Shown here in pieces: positions 1 to 12,191 of a stretch of DNA of 64,000 nucleotides (its first letter is position 1; each line of letters begins with the position of its first letter). The notes below the pieces were generated by a model that was not told where the DNA came from, ran no database searches, and was given only the letters and a program-made list of their open reading frames with translations. The DNA is from Atriophallophorus winterbourni (Eukaryota; Platyhelminthes; Trematoda; Plagiorchiida; Microphallidae). Made by a program: the position numbers and the translations under genes. The stretch covers positions 126,045 through 190,044 of the forward strand of contig JACCGJ010004944.1 of assembly GCA_013407085.1 (NCBI GenBank). The letters run 5' to 3'.

Positions 1-1965
1 CCCTGAGGGACTCCGCTCGTGGCTTCAATTGTTCGAAAAGTTTCACCATCTATTCTGACTTTTACTTTGCGTCCAGACAGGTAACTTGTGAACCATGTTA
101 GTAGGTTTCCGATGACGCCAACATTCTGCAGCTTCTGAAGCAGTAAGGAGTGATTCACTCTGTCGAATGCTTTAGATATATCTAAGTAACCGGCATGGAC
201 GGAACCCCCTTGGTCTAGTGCTTGCGTCCAGTCATTTAGAGTCGTGAGCAAGTTAGACAGGCATGAATATGTTTTCCTAAATCCGTGTTGTGTGAAAGTT
301 ATTAGCTGACGGTTCTCGAGATGTTCAACAAGTCGTTCACACACCAGGCGTTCCAAAATTTTAGAAACCGCTGAAAGAAGCGTCACGGGGCGGTAATTCG
401 CCGGATCAGAACGACTGCCCCCTTTGTAGATTGGTGTGATAACACCGGTTTTCCATTGAGTTGGTACGGTTCCCGTATTCAATGAGTGCCTGAATAGACC
501 ACTTAGTGGGCCACAAAGCTCCAGCTCGCATGACTTCAGAACAGCGGGTGTTATTCCATCCTCTCCTGGTGATTTGCGAACGTTCAGCCGGCGTAGATGC
601 TTTCGCACAACCGTAGGATTTACCTCGATGTTGCTAAGGCATTCGACTTGTAGTGGGTGCGGCAAAGACGTCAGCGTTGACACGTTCTTTGGACAAAATA
701 CTTGCGAATAAAATGATATTAGGGTATCAGCTGTATCCTCGACATTATCAGTCAGTCCGTTCTCTGTCTGGATAGGAAATACACTTGGCTTAACCTTGGT
801 CGCGGTGTTAACGATGGTGTACAGCAACTTAGGATGTCGTTCCATCTGGTCGATCAGCTTCCAATGGTGATATTGCTTGTATTCTCGAATTAGAGACGTC
901 ACCTTGTTACGAAAACTACGAAAGTGTTCCCAAGATGCGTCTGTTCTTATTATTTTGTGTGCAGCCCATGCGGAATTTCGCATCGCTATCCACTTCCGAG
1001 TGCGGCTTCGGAGTTTGAAGCAAAATGTTCTTGATTTCCTTTTGGGAACACAGGTAAAATTGTCGTCTAGTTTTGTACCTATATAACTTAACAGACTAGA
1101 ACAATGAGTATCTGCATTCGTAAGATCGAGATGTTTTTCCTCCGTAATCGTAATGGCACCTCGAAGGCCGAAGTAATCGACTCTCCTGATGAACTTAACG
1201 TCGCCCGACGCCCTTCTGGCGTTGCACACGAATTCGAAGGACAACACAAGATGGTCACTTAGCCCCAAAGGACTATGATACTGCACTGACTCCACTGCTG
1301 TTGCTTCGGAGGTTGAAACCAGATCTAGAATTGATGATTCATTGAGGCCCCTTTGTCGAGTGAATGAATGGACATGGTTTTATAGGGGAGTGAAAGTGAT
1401 AATCTCACGGAATTTGTACTCAAGGGATTGCTGAGTATGCACACTTTTGGTGTAGAGATGTGGGAGGTTAAAATCACCCATTATTAACAATTGGCATCCT
1501 CTAAGATTTCCAGCGTTGCGCATCATTTGTAACAACGTTTCATTGTGGGCATCGGAAGAGTTGGGCGAGCGGTAGATCACACCAAGTATACAGTTCTCTC
1601 CAGTTTCCAAGCGAAGGCTACACCACATGGTGTCCTCTAGCTCAAACCTTGTGTCAGGTACAGCTGTGCATTGAAGACGTTCGTTATAATACAAAGCAAC
1701 TCCACCACCTGATCTTGAACGGTCTCGTCGAAGTAGGATCATGTTGGGAAGTGCCAGCTCGCAATCGTTCACCTGATCGTAAAACCATGTTTCGGTAACA
1801 GCAATGATGTCAGCAGAAAACTGAGCGTTAAAGTGAGACAATTCGGCGATTTTGTTCCGCAAGCACTGTGCATTTGTGTATAGGCATTTAACAGTGGTTT
1901 TCGTGTGTAGCGAGCCTATGCGGATGATGTTTGTATGTCCGACCCCCTGAGAGCCGGACCATGAT
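1..1965 (-). pseudogene. LINE ORF2: endonuclease plus reverse transcriptase (partial)
   Basis: Encodes an APE-type endonuclease followed by a reverse transcriptase; such proteins nick target DNA and copy the element RNA at the nick. Seen in the sequence: TETWF (endonuclease Glu, near 1780), VIYRSPNSS, MGDFNLPHL (near 1470) and LSDHLVLSFE (near 1245). The RT follows with NYRPV (near 400), QHGFRK (near 290), YLDISKAFDRVNH (near 190-150) and GVPQG at the edge (20-1). A TAA at 1380-1382 interrupts the frame just after the endonuclease core; the frame is otherwise open, so the element looks young. The catalytic YADD/FADD box lies beyond the window. The start is uncertain: the frame is open from upstream and overlaps the end of ORF1. 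Confidence 0.88.
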
Positions 1966-1969
1966 GTAC

Positions 1970-3549
1970 TCAGTCCGACTCGGTTTGAGCCGGACCCACT
2001 ACGTTTTTTGATGTATTGATTGCTTCCGTTTCGGTGGGAACGCTACCGTCTACCGCCCCCAGCCGCGAGTGTGTCTCACTCATTGGTTTGGGTGGGCTAA
2101 GTCTAACATCCTTGGGTAGTGTTCGTTTCTTTTTTGTCCATTCCGACCTTACTATTTCAGCCATAGCGCTGGTCAAGAACGTAATCTTCAGAGGTTTCGG
2201 TCCATCCCCCTTGTATTTTGGCGAAAAAGGAACTCGAAAAGTGTCCACAACAACGGCATTAGAAATATCGAGAGAACACGCAATGTAGCGCCATTGTTTG
2301 ACGTCGTGCTCTACCGTTTCCTGATTCGATGCTTTAGAAGTATTTTCTGGTACACCAAGTAGAACTATACTTCGCGATACCGTTTGTTCCCTGTCGTTCA
2401 AGCTGCCCTTCCTTTCCCACCATGGTACATCGGGATATATGCGGCAGTTGGAGTCGGAATCTGACTTGAGTAGGTATGCATTCAGCAATACGTTCTCGAT
2501 ATCAGCCTCGCATTTTAGTGTTACCTTGAGCAAGCGAGGTTGACCAATATGAGGTGAAGATGAATGGCGGGTTAGACGAGTCACCTTTTCTGCGTTTACA
2601 TGTTCAATTTTCATTAGGTGACAAAGTTCAGACCATTTATCGACATCATGTTTCTGTTTGCTATCAAACAGGCTTTCTTGGGACTCGCTGACATTCGTAC
2701 ATATCACGTTCAGCCTGTATGGGGTGTTCTTTTTTCGTATCGGAAAGTCAGGCGTTTTAGAATTAAAAACCTTTGTGGCTTGACTTTGTGAGTCGGGTAC
2801 AGCAGTTTTGGATTGTACAGCTGAGGTCGACCGTAACAGCATATCTCTGTAAGAATTTCCTACTTCTGTGGTCGTTTCAGCTGATTCCAAAACGGGAATA
2901 ACCCTGCTTTTCTGCTTTTTTGGCACACGAATAGCCTTAGTCTTAGATTCCTTCAACGGTGGTTCCGAAATCAATGTATTGATATGATGGTTTACATCAG
3001 TGATCACTTGCGTACTCACATGATTTACCAACATTTCTTCCACACGTCGAAGGCTCAACTCCAAACCGGCCATTCTATTTTCTATTTTTGATCCAAAAGT
3101 ATCGTTACAGTGCAATGATTTAGCTCTGCAACGAACACAGACATTGCATGCACCTGGAATCATTTCATTAATAATGCTATTGAGTCAGGGACTAAAGTAC
3201 GGTCGCATTTACCATGAATTTTACCCGTACACAGAAAACACGTTATTACTTCACGCGCCATGGGACTCACCGGCTGTTCGCATGCTTTGCACGTGACCTC
3301 GGGACAATTCTGCGTGTCGAGATTCGTCCTATCAGCTGGGCCGGCTGTGACCATTTTTGCGTTCGCCGGATCCAGGCACTTGGCAATGAGGTCAGGTTGG
3401 TCCGATGACGCTGTCACAGTTTGATTGATCGATTTTTTAGTCCGTATGTTGGTTCTTGTGATGCGGTCAAACATGTTAGTAGCCTGAATTGGGTTGTTCG
3501 GGTGGGACGGGTTTTTGTTCGACGGGTCGAGGTGGCTGTTTTGGAACAC
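1970..3549 (-). pseudogene. LINE ORF1 with PHD-like zinc finger, frameshifted
   Basis: ORF1 of element A, in two overlapping frames: 3549-3160 (129 codons) and 3163-1970 (397 codons). The first part ends in a Cys-rich stretch (CKAC, CFLC, then HGKC) and the second opens with CNVCVRC. Together they give the C4-H-C3 spacing of a PHD/RING-like finger, so the frame break falls inside the finger. A coiled-coil-like stretch (MAGLELSLRRVEEML) follows. CR1-type ORF1 proteins are thought to be RNA chaperones; that role is inferred here from position and the finger only. The two frames overlap as ATGA (3163-3160). This could be ordinary decay or a translational coupling signal; decay is simpler. Confidence 0.75.
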
Positions 3550-4906
3550 GTGATTTCGTCATGTATCAAATAATCCAATGTAACTCGTTAACTACACAAG
3601 CTAGAACACGAATACAAGTATCAAAATGCGTCGCTCGACGCGATCTTTGCAATGATAGCAAAAACCGTAGAATAGTTAGCGATTGAAAACATTTTGCGCG
3701 CGTGAGCAAACTGTGAAAATAACGCCGATATGATAACTTTGCTGCTAATCTGTTGACAAGAGCAAAACAAATAGATTCCGATAGATATGATCGAAGGTAG
3801 CACAGAATTTTTGGAATGAGAGAAATCCAAGCAGATTCGGCGAAGGTATGAGCAGAAGTGTCAGAGCAACAAAAAATGCGACTGCACAGTAGGAACCCAA
3901 ACTCGCTACCGAATGGGCTCCTGTCTCTACCATTAGAGCAGCTATTTAAAAGCGCGTTGGATCACTATTTGTCTTAGACAAATGGACCGATCATCGAAGT
4001 GAATTAGTGGTGTTCCTCAAATCTCATGGCTTGACTCGACAGCAGAATTTACCCATGTTTATTACTGTGATGAAGCCTAAACGGGATTTCATCCCTTCTG
4101 TTTTCGATTAAGAAGAAGGAGACTTCCAATGTAGAGGTACGTGGAAATGACAGTCAAACGTCTTTGATCACCTTATGAAAAACAAGACTTCTTCTTCATT
4201 GGGCGATCTTCTATTTCCCTCAGCGAATATGTTTGCGAATTCCGCATTGTATAGACCTTTGAATAATTCATCAATGGACCATTCTTCCAGAGAAAAATTT
4301 AAATATAAGATATACTTTGACGTTTGACATGACGGTCCCAGCAAAATCCACCCCAACAACATAAATGTTGCAAATAAACCGCGTTTGCCTCCTAACTGAT
4401 GTTTTAACGCCTAATGTGCTACAGGAACTGCACAACCTATCAGCATAGTTACAGGCCGATCACTAACATCAAGAAGTCAACGTTTTCAAATATTCAGGCC
4501 TTTTACGCAAGTACATTAATGAACATTTTGATACACGCTGTAAATTTTCCACTGTGTAAGCCTCTGCAATATGGATTGCGTGACTGTGGTCAAACGAGTG
4601 TATTTCAAAGTTTAAACGGGAACAAGTTAGTTTACGCTGATTACCAACGTTGTCAACGAATACTGCGCAGGACTTTTAGGCATCTTGTATTGTTCAACAA
4701 ATTCCTCAAGAATCAGAGTGTTATCAGAACTACCATTCAAGAAGGCCACAGCATTTATAGGCTCAGTTTGAGTCTCGATCATGTTGGGTATAATACCTGA
4801 GAACACTTTGACACTGAATGCTGTATGGCTGTAATAGCCTGATATTAATTCAGAAGAGTATGGTGTCGATTACCACAATTTTCGGCAAAGCACCAGGGCT
4901 TTTAGT
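3550..4906. other. intergenic DNA, nothing recognised
   Basis: Non-coding by inspection. Open frames here (for example 4414-4800 plus, 4168-4362 minus) have no recognisable domain and no convincing splice context. Confidence 0.4.
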
Positions 4907-5046
4907 TACCGTATTTTTCGGAATATACGGCGCACCGGATTATGAGACGCAGTATCAGTGAACGATCTGTTTTCTTATGGCTCACAGCAGATTTTTAATA
5001 CAAATCAGTGTTTGTATGAGCGACCTATAGTCCGAAAAATACGGTA
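4907..5046. mobile_element. 140-bp MITE-like inverted-repeat element
   Basis: Begins TACCGTATTTTTCGG and ends CCGAAAAATACGGTA, giving 15-bp perfect terminal inverted repeats that extend imperfectly inward (TACGGCGC on the left, GCGACCTATAGT on the right). The interior has no ORF. The flanking TA on each side may be a target duplication, which would fit a Tc1/mariner-like or related DNA transposase acting in trans. From memory, the terminal motif followed by GGCGCACCGGATTAT is familiar from MITEs scattered across distant animal phyla; this needs a database search. Confidence 0.8.
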
Positions 5047-5221
5047 CATGACACAGCGCCCTGAGATCGTCGCAGACAAGCAAAACAAATATAATTGCGC
5101 CAAGCGTCTTTCCGGAGCGACTTGACATCCGTTTCAATAAATTTTAGGACAAGTTTTTAACTCAAGGGTGGCCTTGCAAATACAACATATCAAGAATAAA
5201 ATACAACATATCCAAGAATAA

Positions 5222-5246
5222 AATTTATTTATTTATTTATTTATAC
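5222..5246. repeat. (ATTT)n microsatellite
   Basis: About six TTTA units in a row, just upstream of the open frame at 5316-5813. Confidence 0.85.
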
Positions 5247-5315
5247 TAGGCTTTATATCAGTAGTGGTAGAGAAAACCTTTCGTTTGTCAGTGGTTTGGA
5301 AATCACCCCTCGGAT

Positions 5316-5813
5316 TCAGGTATGCACGAGTCGATCGCTTATATGGGATTGAGCTGGTTGTTTCCAGCAAATGCCCAAATCTGCTACTTGCGACACAACT
5401 GGTGTAGAGTGATCAAACGTGATTCTATGACAATTCATGCTGATTTGATCCGTTGCATCAGCCCACTGACGCTGTGAAGCGGCATGTATGCACTTAACAA
5501 CGCCTTCAAATGTGGTTACACAATTAAAATGTGCATCACAACACACTTGCTTCAATCTTATTCGGAAATTTTCCATCTTCGAGGCGAGCTTCGGCAGATT
5601 ATCGGGAATGTTTCCAACCTGCGCTGCTTTACTAAACATCTTGTTCAATAACGAGCGTGCAACAATATGAGGCAGACAAAACATTTCCTTCAAAATCCTG
5701 CATGTCCTTTTATAACATTTTTTGGGCGACAACATCATACAAGCTTCAATAGTGTTTCGAACATTACCTCGGCAAATAATACAAGACGTACAACAAAGGC
5801 TGGCCAGAATCAC
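5316..5813 (-). CDS. hypothetical Cys-rich ORF, 165 codons
   Basis: An open frame with a high Cys content (CCTSCIIC near the N-terminus, then spaced single Cys and a VCCDAHFNC segment). The hydrophobic Cys-rich first residues could be a signal peptide remnant, and the even spacing of Cys with amphipathic stretches would fit a small secreted protein or one exon of one. No family was recognised and no flanking exons were identified. It may equally be a chance ORF. Confidence 0.25.
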   Translation of the reverse strand: MILASLCCTSCIICRGNVRNTIEACMMLSPKKCYKRTCRILKEMFCLPHIVARSLLNKMFSKAAQVGNIPDNLPKLASKMENFRIRLKQVCCDAHFNCVTTFEGVVKCIHAASQRQWADATDQISMNCHRITFDHSTPVVSQVADLGICWKQPAQSHISDRLVHT

Positions 5814-5859
5814 AAGTTTTTGATACTGTATAGCATTAAAATATTTTTATAAACATACA

Positions 5860-7540
5860 ATAGTTCACAGGATTAACATAAATGAAGATATCTTTACACT
5901 TGACAATGAAGAGGTATTGTGGTTCATTATATGTGTCACATTGACCACTTTCGATTCGATCTGTCGATCAACGGTACGAGCGAAAGAAACATCAGATATC
6001 TAGTCAACCGAGCTATCGTTTCTTTGGCTATCACTGAATCTCGCTTTCATTCAAGTTAAAGCATAGACGGCTCTCGTTTAGGATTAGGATTAGGACTACC
6101 TGTAGAAATATATAGAAATGCTACGTGAGGCTGAACAAACAATGTCATTATTACCACTGTGAACTTGCCTCTGTAGTAGATTGAGCAATTCAATAACGTC
6201 CCAAAAAAGGTAGGAAAAAACGCACAGAAAATTTAAGATGAATCGCGGTAGCCAAAACGTGTATGAAGTTACAGCGAAGCAATCACGGAACACGAGTCAA
6301 CGGAAATTGAATTAAGTTCAATCAATTTAAGGTACAGTAAAACAAAGTTGTTACACCTCTCTTTCGGGTTCAAACGTTCCAATTTTCTGGGCATCATTAA
6401 TTAATGCAAAACAGCAAATATAGAAAACAGAAACACAAAACGTCACCAACATTGGAATAGAATAGTGGAGTGGCACGAATTAACAAGTTTGATTCTCGTT
6501 CCATTAGGTTGACGTTCCAAAATGACCGTATATAATTGAGCACCTTAAATTTCCAATGGACCAAAACCTAGTTGAGTAGTGCATCGACCATAGTCGTTGG
6601 TTAACGAGCAGACAACCCGTTTCTTAATTTGACAAATTCAGAACAACCATTTGGATATACTACGGTATTATTAACAAGAAAAATAGACAACAACTATGGA
6701 CAAATCTCAACTGTACACTACACTCAAACATGATTGGTGAACGAAAACAATGCAGGGTAATCCACAGTAGCCAAAAGAACCTGGTCAGCTTAGCTGGATG
6801 ACTATAAGAGGGGGATGATAAAACCAGAAAGAATGAAATTTATTTAACAGAAAGTCATACACTTTCATTGTACGACCAAACGCGTAGTTCTGCTAAGAAG
6901 TCTGGTCAAAGGAGACTTCTGATCATCAATTGACATTCAAAATGTCCAAGCGGTCTCATTCGTTCCAGGCTGCAACATATTATCTCAGCAACCAGTCACC
7001 TAGCAGTCAGCTAGCCACTTGATCTGCATGAGTCGATTGTTGGTGGTGACCAGGGTAGTGCACAAGATAAACCGACCAGGACTTAGCCGATTCACGTCTC
7101 ACATGGTGTAAACGTGCTACCGGAGCCGCCTCACATGAAGTGAACGTGCTGCTAGCGGGAATCGCCCATCTGGCATGGTCTTATTACGGACCAAGTGGGA
7201 GCATACGTAGGCACATCCGTAAGCTTGACAACGAAGAACCAGATACTTCGAAAATATAGTCCCTGCTAATATTTTTCTGCACCTCCAGGGTTGATTGCAA
7301 ACGGCCTCGCCTGAAGAAAGCTGAGTGATGTGTAGTCCAGCTAGTAAGGACCTTGTCTAATAGGTTCCGTGCTAGAAAGTATGTGCTCATGGTTGGGGCT
7401 ACCGAGTTTGTTGGCGACAAGCGACAGTGATCCGTAGGTGGCATGCGCCACGGTTATGACAGTTCAAGGTGCATATGTACCTGAGGAGTGAGAAGAAGAA
7501 AATCTCTAGGCATGGGTTTAAGGTCACGAACGAGTTATAG
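5860..7540. other. intergenic DNA; possible retroelement LTR near 7000-7540
   Basis: No gene recognised. The part next to the gypsy pol fragment (about 7000-7540) lies where its 3' LTR should be. It contains a GC-richer unique stretch with an 86-codon frame (7444-7184 minus). I could not delimit TG...CA ends or a repeat, so the LTR call is inference only. Confidence 0.3.
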
Positions 7541-8471
7541 TCATGAGGTAAGTAAAACATGCACAGGCATATACCAAGTTATAATAACACATTGAATATG
7601 TACGACATAGTCAGCGAACCTTACGAGTTGCCGTTTCGCTCGCCTAGTTGTTGTTGTGGCAGGCGATGACTTAGCACAGTGTATATTAAGGGTTTTCACC
7701 GCTGGTGCTGTGGTTCGGGCTCGGTCTTGCGGATTAACTGACTCAACTGCATTGTCCATGAACGCCGGTTTGTCTTTGTAAATCGAGACCGTGTCGTGCC
7801 GACGGTTGCGGTCAAACACAACTGTTTTTCGCGACCACTGAATTAGGTTAAATGGTTCAGCATAAGGAAGGTGAAGAGGTAGCTTCACCATGTCGTAACT
7901 GAGAATGACATACTGGAAATGTGACAGCTCCTTCGGCACGTAGAATGGTTTTGCCTGAAGTCGCGGGGGTGGTGGGTGTAAACGACTGATATATTGCCTC
8001 AAGCGCGCCACGTAATGCCCATAGGCAAATGGTGATCCCCTGGCCATGGCGACATATTCACCATGTAATGCGATGGTAAGAACGAATGGTAATTCGGCGG
8101 TGGTGAATGAAATGGGAGGACAGTCGGTAGAACTTCGGTCAAGTCAGTATCTCCATGTGCCATTAATGCGGATTTGAGTTGCTGCGCAACCCTTCCACCA
8201 TACCATTTGCAGAAGGGTGGTAGAAAGTATTTCGTGGATGTTGGCAACCCAGGATGGCCAGCAATTTACTGACGGCGCCATCGAAATGGGAACCTGGGTC
8301 CGATGTAACGATATTCGGGCAACCGAACTGTGCCACCCAACATTCGGAGAATGCGTGCGCTAATGTATCAGAAGAGCAGTTGTAAAGCGGAACGGATTTG
8401 GGAAACCTGGTGATGATTAGTATCCCTAAGATAGTACATGGAGGCCCATTAAATACCAGGAGCTCACGCAT
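7541..8471 (-). pseudogene. Ty3/gypsy LTR retrotransposon integrase/pol C-terminus (degenerate)
   Basis: Fragment of a Ty3/gypsy polyprotein on the minus strand in three frames (8471-8163, 8247-7999, 8047-7541). The first holds the integrase core: TRFPKSVPLYN, then HAFSECWVAQFGCPNIVTSD (second catalytic Asp) and YHPSANGMVEG (catalytic Glu). The second holds ALMAHGDTDLTEVLPTVL. The third holds the C-terminal module (LPLHLPYAEPFNLI, DTVSIYKDKPAFMD) and a basic tail ending RFADYV. The first catalytic Asp and everything N-terminal are missing; homology stops near 8465. Frameshifts make it non-functional. The lineage could be CsRn1-like, as known in liver flukes, but this was not established. Confidence 0.85.
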
Positions 8472-11074
8472 TCAGATTAACTTCCTCAATGTCTATTACA
8501 CCATTATCAAAATACAGCAGGGATACGGGGGCCATGCATTTGTGTGGTGACAAATGCATATGAATAATATTTTGGTACACTGTTGCACTGTGAAAAAACA
8601 AAAGTTCCACGTACAACATTAGTCTGCTGAGTATATTTTTGTACAGGATTACTTTGTTCACAGATATTTTTCTCAGGTCTGTGGCGTTTTGTGTCGACAA
8701 ATACCTACCACGACCTTTGAAGTTACCGGAAATGTTTCCGATGCTAATTGTTAAACCTAGTTGACCTTGCACTTTACATGGACGCGCTATAACAGCCCAG
8801 ATGATTTCCCAGATTGCCATCAAACAATCTGCTACAGTAGCTGATTGATCAATAAATAATTTGGGCGATATTTTAACAGCATGAATGCTATCTTCGTCTG
8901 TATTGCAGAATTTTATAGGTATTTTCTAGAAATTAAGTTCGATGCTCAGCTTTCAAACGAAACTAATTTTGCATGATCATTAGAACATATTTTTTTCAGA
9001 TCGAATCTGTGTCACATTCAAATGATTTTAGGGGATTACAAAATCCAAAATAGACTTGCACATATCAGGTCCTTCTCGTTCTGTATAGAAAACATGCTAC
9101 AAGAAGCCCACAGCAATCATTGAGTTTGATAGCTCATGTTAGAATGACACAATACCGTTTCTAGACAAACTCATTTAAAGTTAAAAGTGTCACAATATAT
9201 CATATCCGAGCAGTTTGTCGATTTACCGCACTGACTGATCTGTGTATCAGTGTAACATAATGTGTATAAGGCGAACAATTAAAAAAACGTTGATGGTAAT
9301 TGGAGCTGTAGTTCTTATAAGAAACCAGATTATATCGTCTGATCAGCAATCTGCAGGAAAGAATCCAAAATATTCCGGAGATATGCTGCTGAAAGTACAG
9401 TGCAACTAAACCAAATATTCTTGTAACAAATCTGTCAGAGCTAAAAATTCTATATGCGAACAGGACAATAACGGCGTCAACTAGCTACATAAAAAAGAAA
9501 AGTTTCCATGTACGCTAAGATTGCTATATGATCTTGAAGATCCCTCGACCTGATCAGCTAGATTTTCAACAATGTTCCTCGTGTTTGCCTATACGCTGCT
9601 TTATGAAGTCATTTACTCTGTGGATCCCAGCGAACCAATACGAAGGAAAAATTAAGTTTACTTCAACCCTGCTTGCTCTTCTAATAAGTAGCATCTAGCA
9701 TCTATACACGATCATCCGGCAAAAGTTCGTGCAAGATTCGACGTTTGCATCACTTCGGTTTGTAACAACTCTTGAAGAAAACGTTTACTAATTCTGAGTC
9801 GACAACAATTTTAATAGGTCTAAAAAGTTTACATGGTGGTAGTTCGCGGTCTAAAAATACGCAGGACGACAAGTGAGTCAACGTGTAAAAATACATATTA
9901 AGCCCCGGAAAATTGGGTTGCTGAGTTCATTGCAAACAGAAAACAAGTGACACGTGAGCGCGTGCATTGCGAGACCACTGAGAGTTCGCTATTCAGGTTA
10001 AATCACACAATTTGAATGTATCGAAAACAAAGTAACATAGTTTCAAGCGTCTAACATGACTCACGCAAAATATATGTTCTGGGTTAACGTTTCCCTATAT
10101 TAAAATGTAGGGGCAAAATCATAATTTAGGAATTCATGTTGATAAATAATCCTGGTCACCGATTTATTCTTTGCTTGTTTTGGGTCCATGTGACGCAGTA
10201 TTTCAAAGTTTTTTGATAAACCCTTTGCTCTCATTATTATAAAATTGACATAAAGGGCATGATACTTTGACGCATAATTCCTAATAAAACCCTTCTGTAA
10301 ATGGTGTGCAAGCCAGAATACACCTTCCGTAAATATGCGCAAATATCCATTTTAAATCACATCGATGGTTTTTCTCTTACTTGACATGGGAAGCAATTTT
10401 CATACAATCTCCATAGCTGACTTTTTCGGTTCGCTGTATCCATCAGGAGAGGGAGTCTCAGAGTAGACAACCAGATCAGCTAACCGAGGTCCAAAACTCA
10501 AAGGAATCCAAATGTGCCATAAACTTAACCACTGATTCCAACAACATAGAATCCTGAAGCAAAAATTTTACTCTTTGATCGCCTAATTACACAATTGGAA
10601 TGACATCAAGAGACGCAGCCGCATTAGCTCTTTCAATTTGAGGTTATGACTACTTTAGTATAAACACATGCAACGTATCGATGGGATCCTCATCGGTAAG
10701 CACCGTTGTTAATGAGGTAAATTAATTTAAATCTTTAGGTTCTTAAAAAATTGAGCGGCGTTCTAATAAACGAGCTATGCATTAGCAGTCATTCACTTAA
10801 ACTTTCTAAGAAGCGATGTCGTCCATACTCCAAGTAACACTTTTTCAGCGTCCAGGTGGTGAAATTCTGAAAGTCTTTTAGAAGAACATATATCCCGCAG
10901 TTTCGTTACGAGATTCAAGAAGGAAGTGAACCTCAACTAGGTAAGTTATTTTCTGATTACTAAATGGAATTGCTATGTAAGATTAGGTAGATCAACGTAA
11001 CGAGTGTTATTTAGCGAAGAAATTAAATTAAATTCATGAATATACACGATTGAAGTTCATTGGATCCGTACTCT
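8472..11074. other. AT-rich intergenic DNA, nothing recognised
   Basis: No coding signal. The open frame at 8823-8464 minus (119 codons) abuts the gypsy fragment but shows no known motif; 10342-10100 minus is likewise unremarkable. Confidence 0.4.
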
Positions 11075-11310
11075 GCTGGTGAAGAGAAACCGCTTTTATA
11101 TTTTTCCAGCATCGGCTAGATACAATTCAGATAATCTCTTGGTAAAGCGATCATAAAAGATTTCAAACGCACAAAACTAAAAACGTTTTTAAAGGGGTGA
11201 GTGCTTTTATGCAGCTTTAAACCGAAAATAATTCTTGATGATCGTTTGGTTATTTGATGTATGCAAACTGCACTGAAGTGGAGTAAAATATTGGATAGCA
11301 AGCAGCAGAC
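11075..11310 (+). repeat. diverged copy of ACTGA-tailed repeat
   Basis: Matches 11430-11770 at several blocks in the same order: GCTGGTGAAGAGAAACCGC, then GGGGTGAGTGCTTTTATGCAGC, then CCGAAAATAATTCTTG, then GATCGTTTGGTT. It is heavily mutated. Confidence 0.55.
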
Positions 11311-11399
11311 TAGATAGGATATTGCTAGAAAAAATACTTATTTCCTATTAAGGGGGTAGTTATCTTTCATGAAGAAATTCATATCGTGCTGATAATAAT

Positions 11400-11772
11400 T
11401 TTGCCATTACCTTTTGAACAATTGAAATCCGGAGTTGCTGGTGAGAAGAAACTGCCTTTTCTTTTTCCCAAAAACGATTATTGCACGTTGCTGTCCTACT
11501 ACTATCCGGTACATCGCCTGGCACCGCGATTATCAGAGATTGCAAACAAAGAAAAAAGAAAATAACCTCTTTGCAGTGTATCGATTATCGCGCGGTCCTC
11601 CCTCAACTACATTCTCTTAGACCATCAGAGGTTCCACACAGAGAAAAAGGATTGACCCATTGGCGGTGGTGGGTGCTTTTTCCGCAGCTTTCACCGAAAG
11701 TAATTCTGGACGCTCGATTGGCTTGTCAGCCTTTTACTGTCCTGTGCCTATTGAACTGAACTTAACTGAACA
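11400..11772 (+). repeat. ACTGA-tailed short repeat, copy 2
   Basis: Non-coding unit ending in CTATTGAACTGAACTTAACTGAAC. It shares blocks with 11075-11310, with 21535-21645 (GGCGGGTGTTTTCAAGC... CCGAAAGAATCTG) and with 22560-22630 (CGATTGGCTCGTAAGCC, tail AACTGAACTGAACTGAAC). The pentamer tail suggests that it is the 3' end of a LINE or a SINE mobilised by one. Confidence 0.6.
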
Positions 11773-12191
11773 AATCTGCTCCGTAAGTTTCGAAGGCGCC
11801 CAGACACGCCACTAAAGAGTGTTTATCGTGTTGGCGTGTTAAATCGCAACAAAAGTGAGTCAAATCGCTCTCCGAAACCACTTTTAGTTGAATTTCTCTT
11901 GAAATCGGAACTTGACAAGTTTTTTGCAAGTTACATTGTCTTTAATAAAACAAACAAAGGGTAACACGGTTTTCGTGCCCGACGACAAGAGCGAATCCGA
12001 AAGTTTAAAGAATTCACGTTATGATGAAAATTATAATAAAATGCGCTTTTCTTCAAAAAAGGATAGTTCCTAATCAAGTATAGAAATCACGGGCGGTTCT
12101 GTGGATGGGAACGTTCCTCATCGAATTGACCTGAAATTCCACAGCTACTGATTAGCGACCTTCAAGGTACAGTAGGACTTTAGGACACGCA
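11773..12191. other. short non-coding stretch before CR1 B
   Basis: No ORF or repeat recognised. The last part may be ORF1 or 5' sequence of element B that is too decayed to read. Confidence 0.35.

Larger units (their letters stand above)
1..3549 (-). mobile_element. CR1-like non-LTR retrotransposon A (truncated by window edge)
   Basis: A LINE on the minus strand running out of the window at position 1. It carries ORF1 (3549-1970) and ORF2 (about 1960-1), in the order expected for CR1/L2-clade elements. It is the best preserved element at this end: ORF2 stays in one frame from about 1960 to 1 with a single in-frame stop (1380-1382), and ORF1 has one frameshift. The 3' third of ORF2, the 3'UTR and the tail lie outside the window. 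No clear 5' boundary or target-site duplication was seen near 3550-3620. Confidence 0.9.

Noticed and set aside
8464..8823. 119-codon minus-strand ORF as part of the gypsy pol
   Set aside because: Its sequence shows no RNase H or integrase zinc-finger motifs; the gypsy homology stops at about 8465.
11085..11460. CTGGTGAAGAGAAAC and CTGGTGAGAAGAAAC in the ACTGA-tailed repeat as ribozyme cores
   Set aside because: The spacing leaves no room for stem II; the similarity is probably fortuitous.
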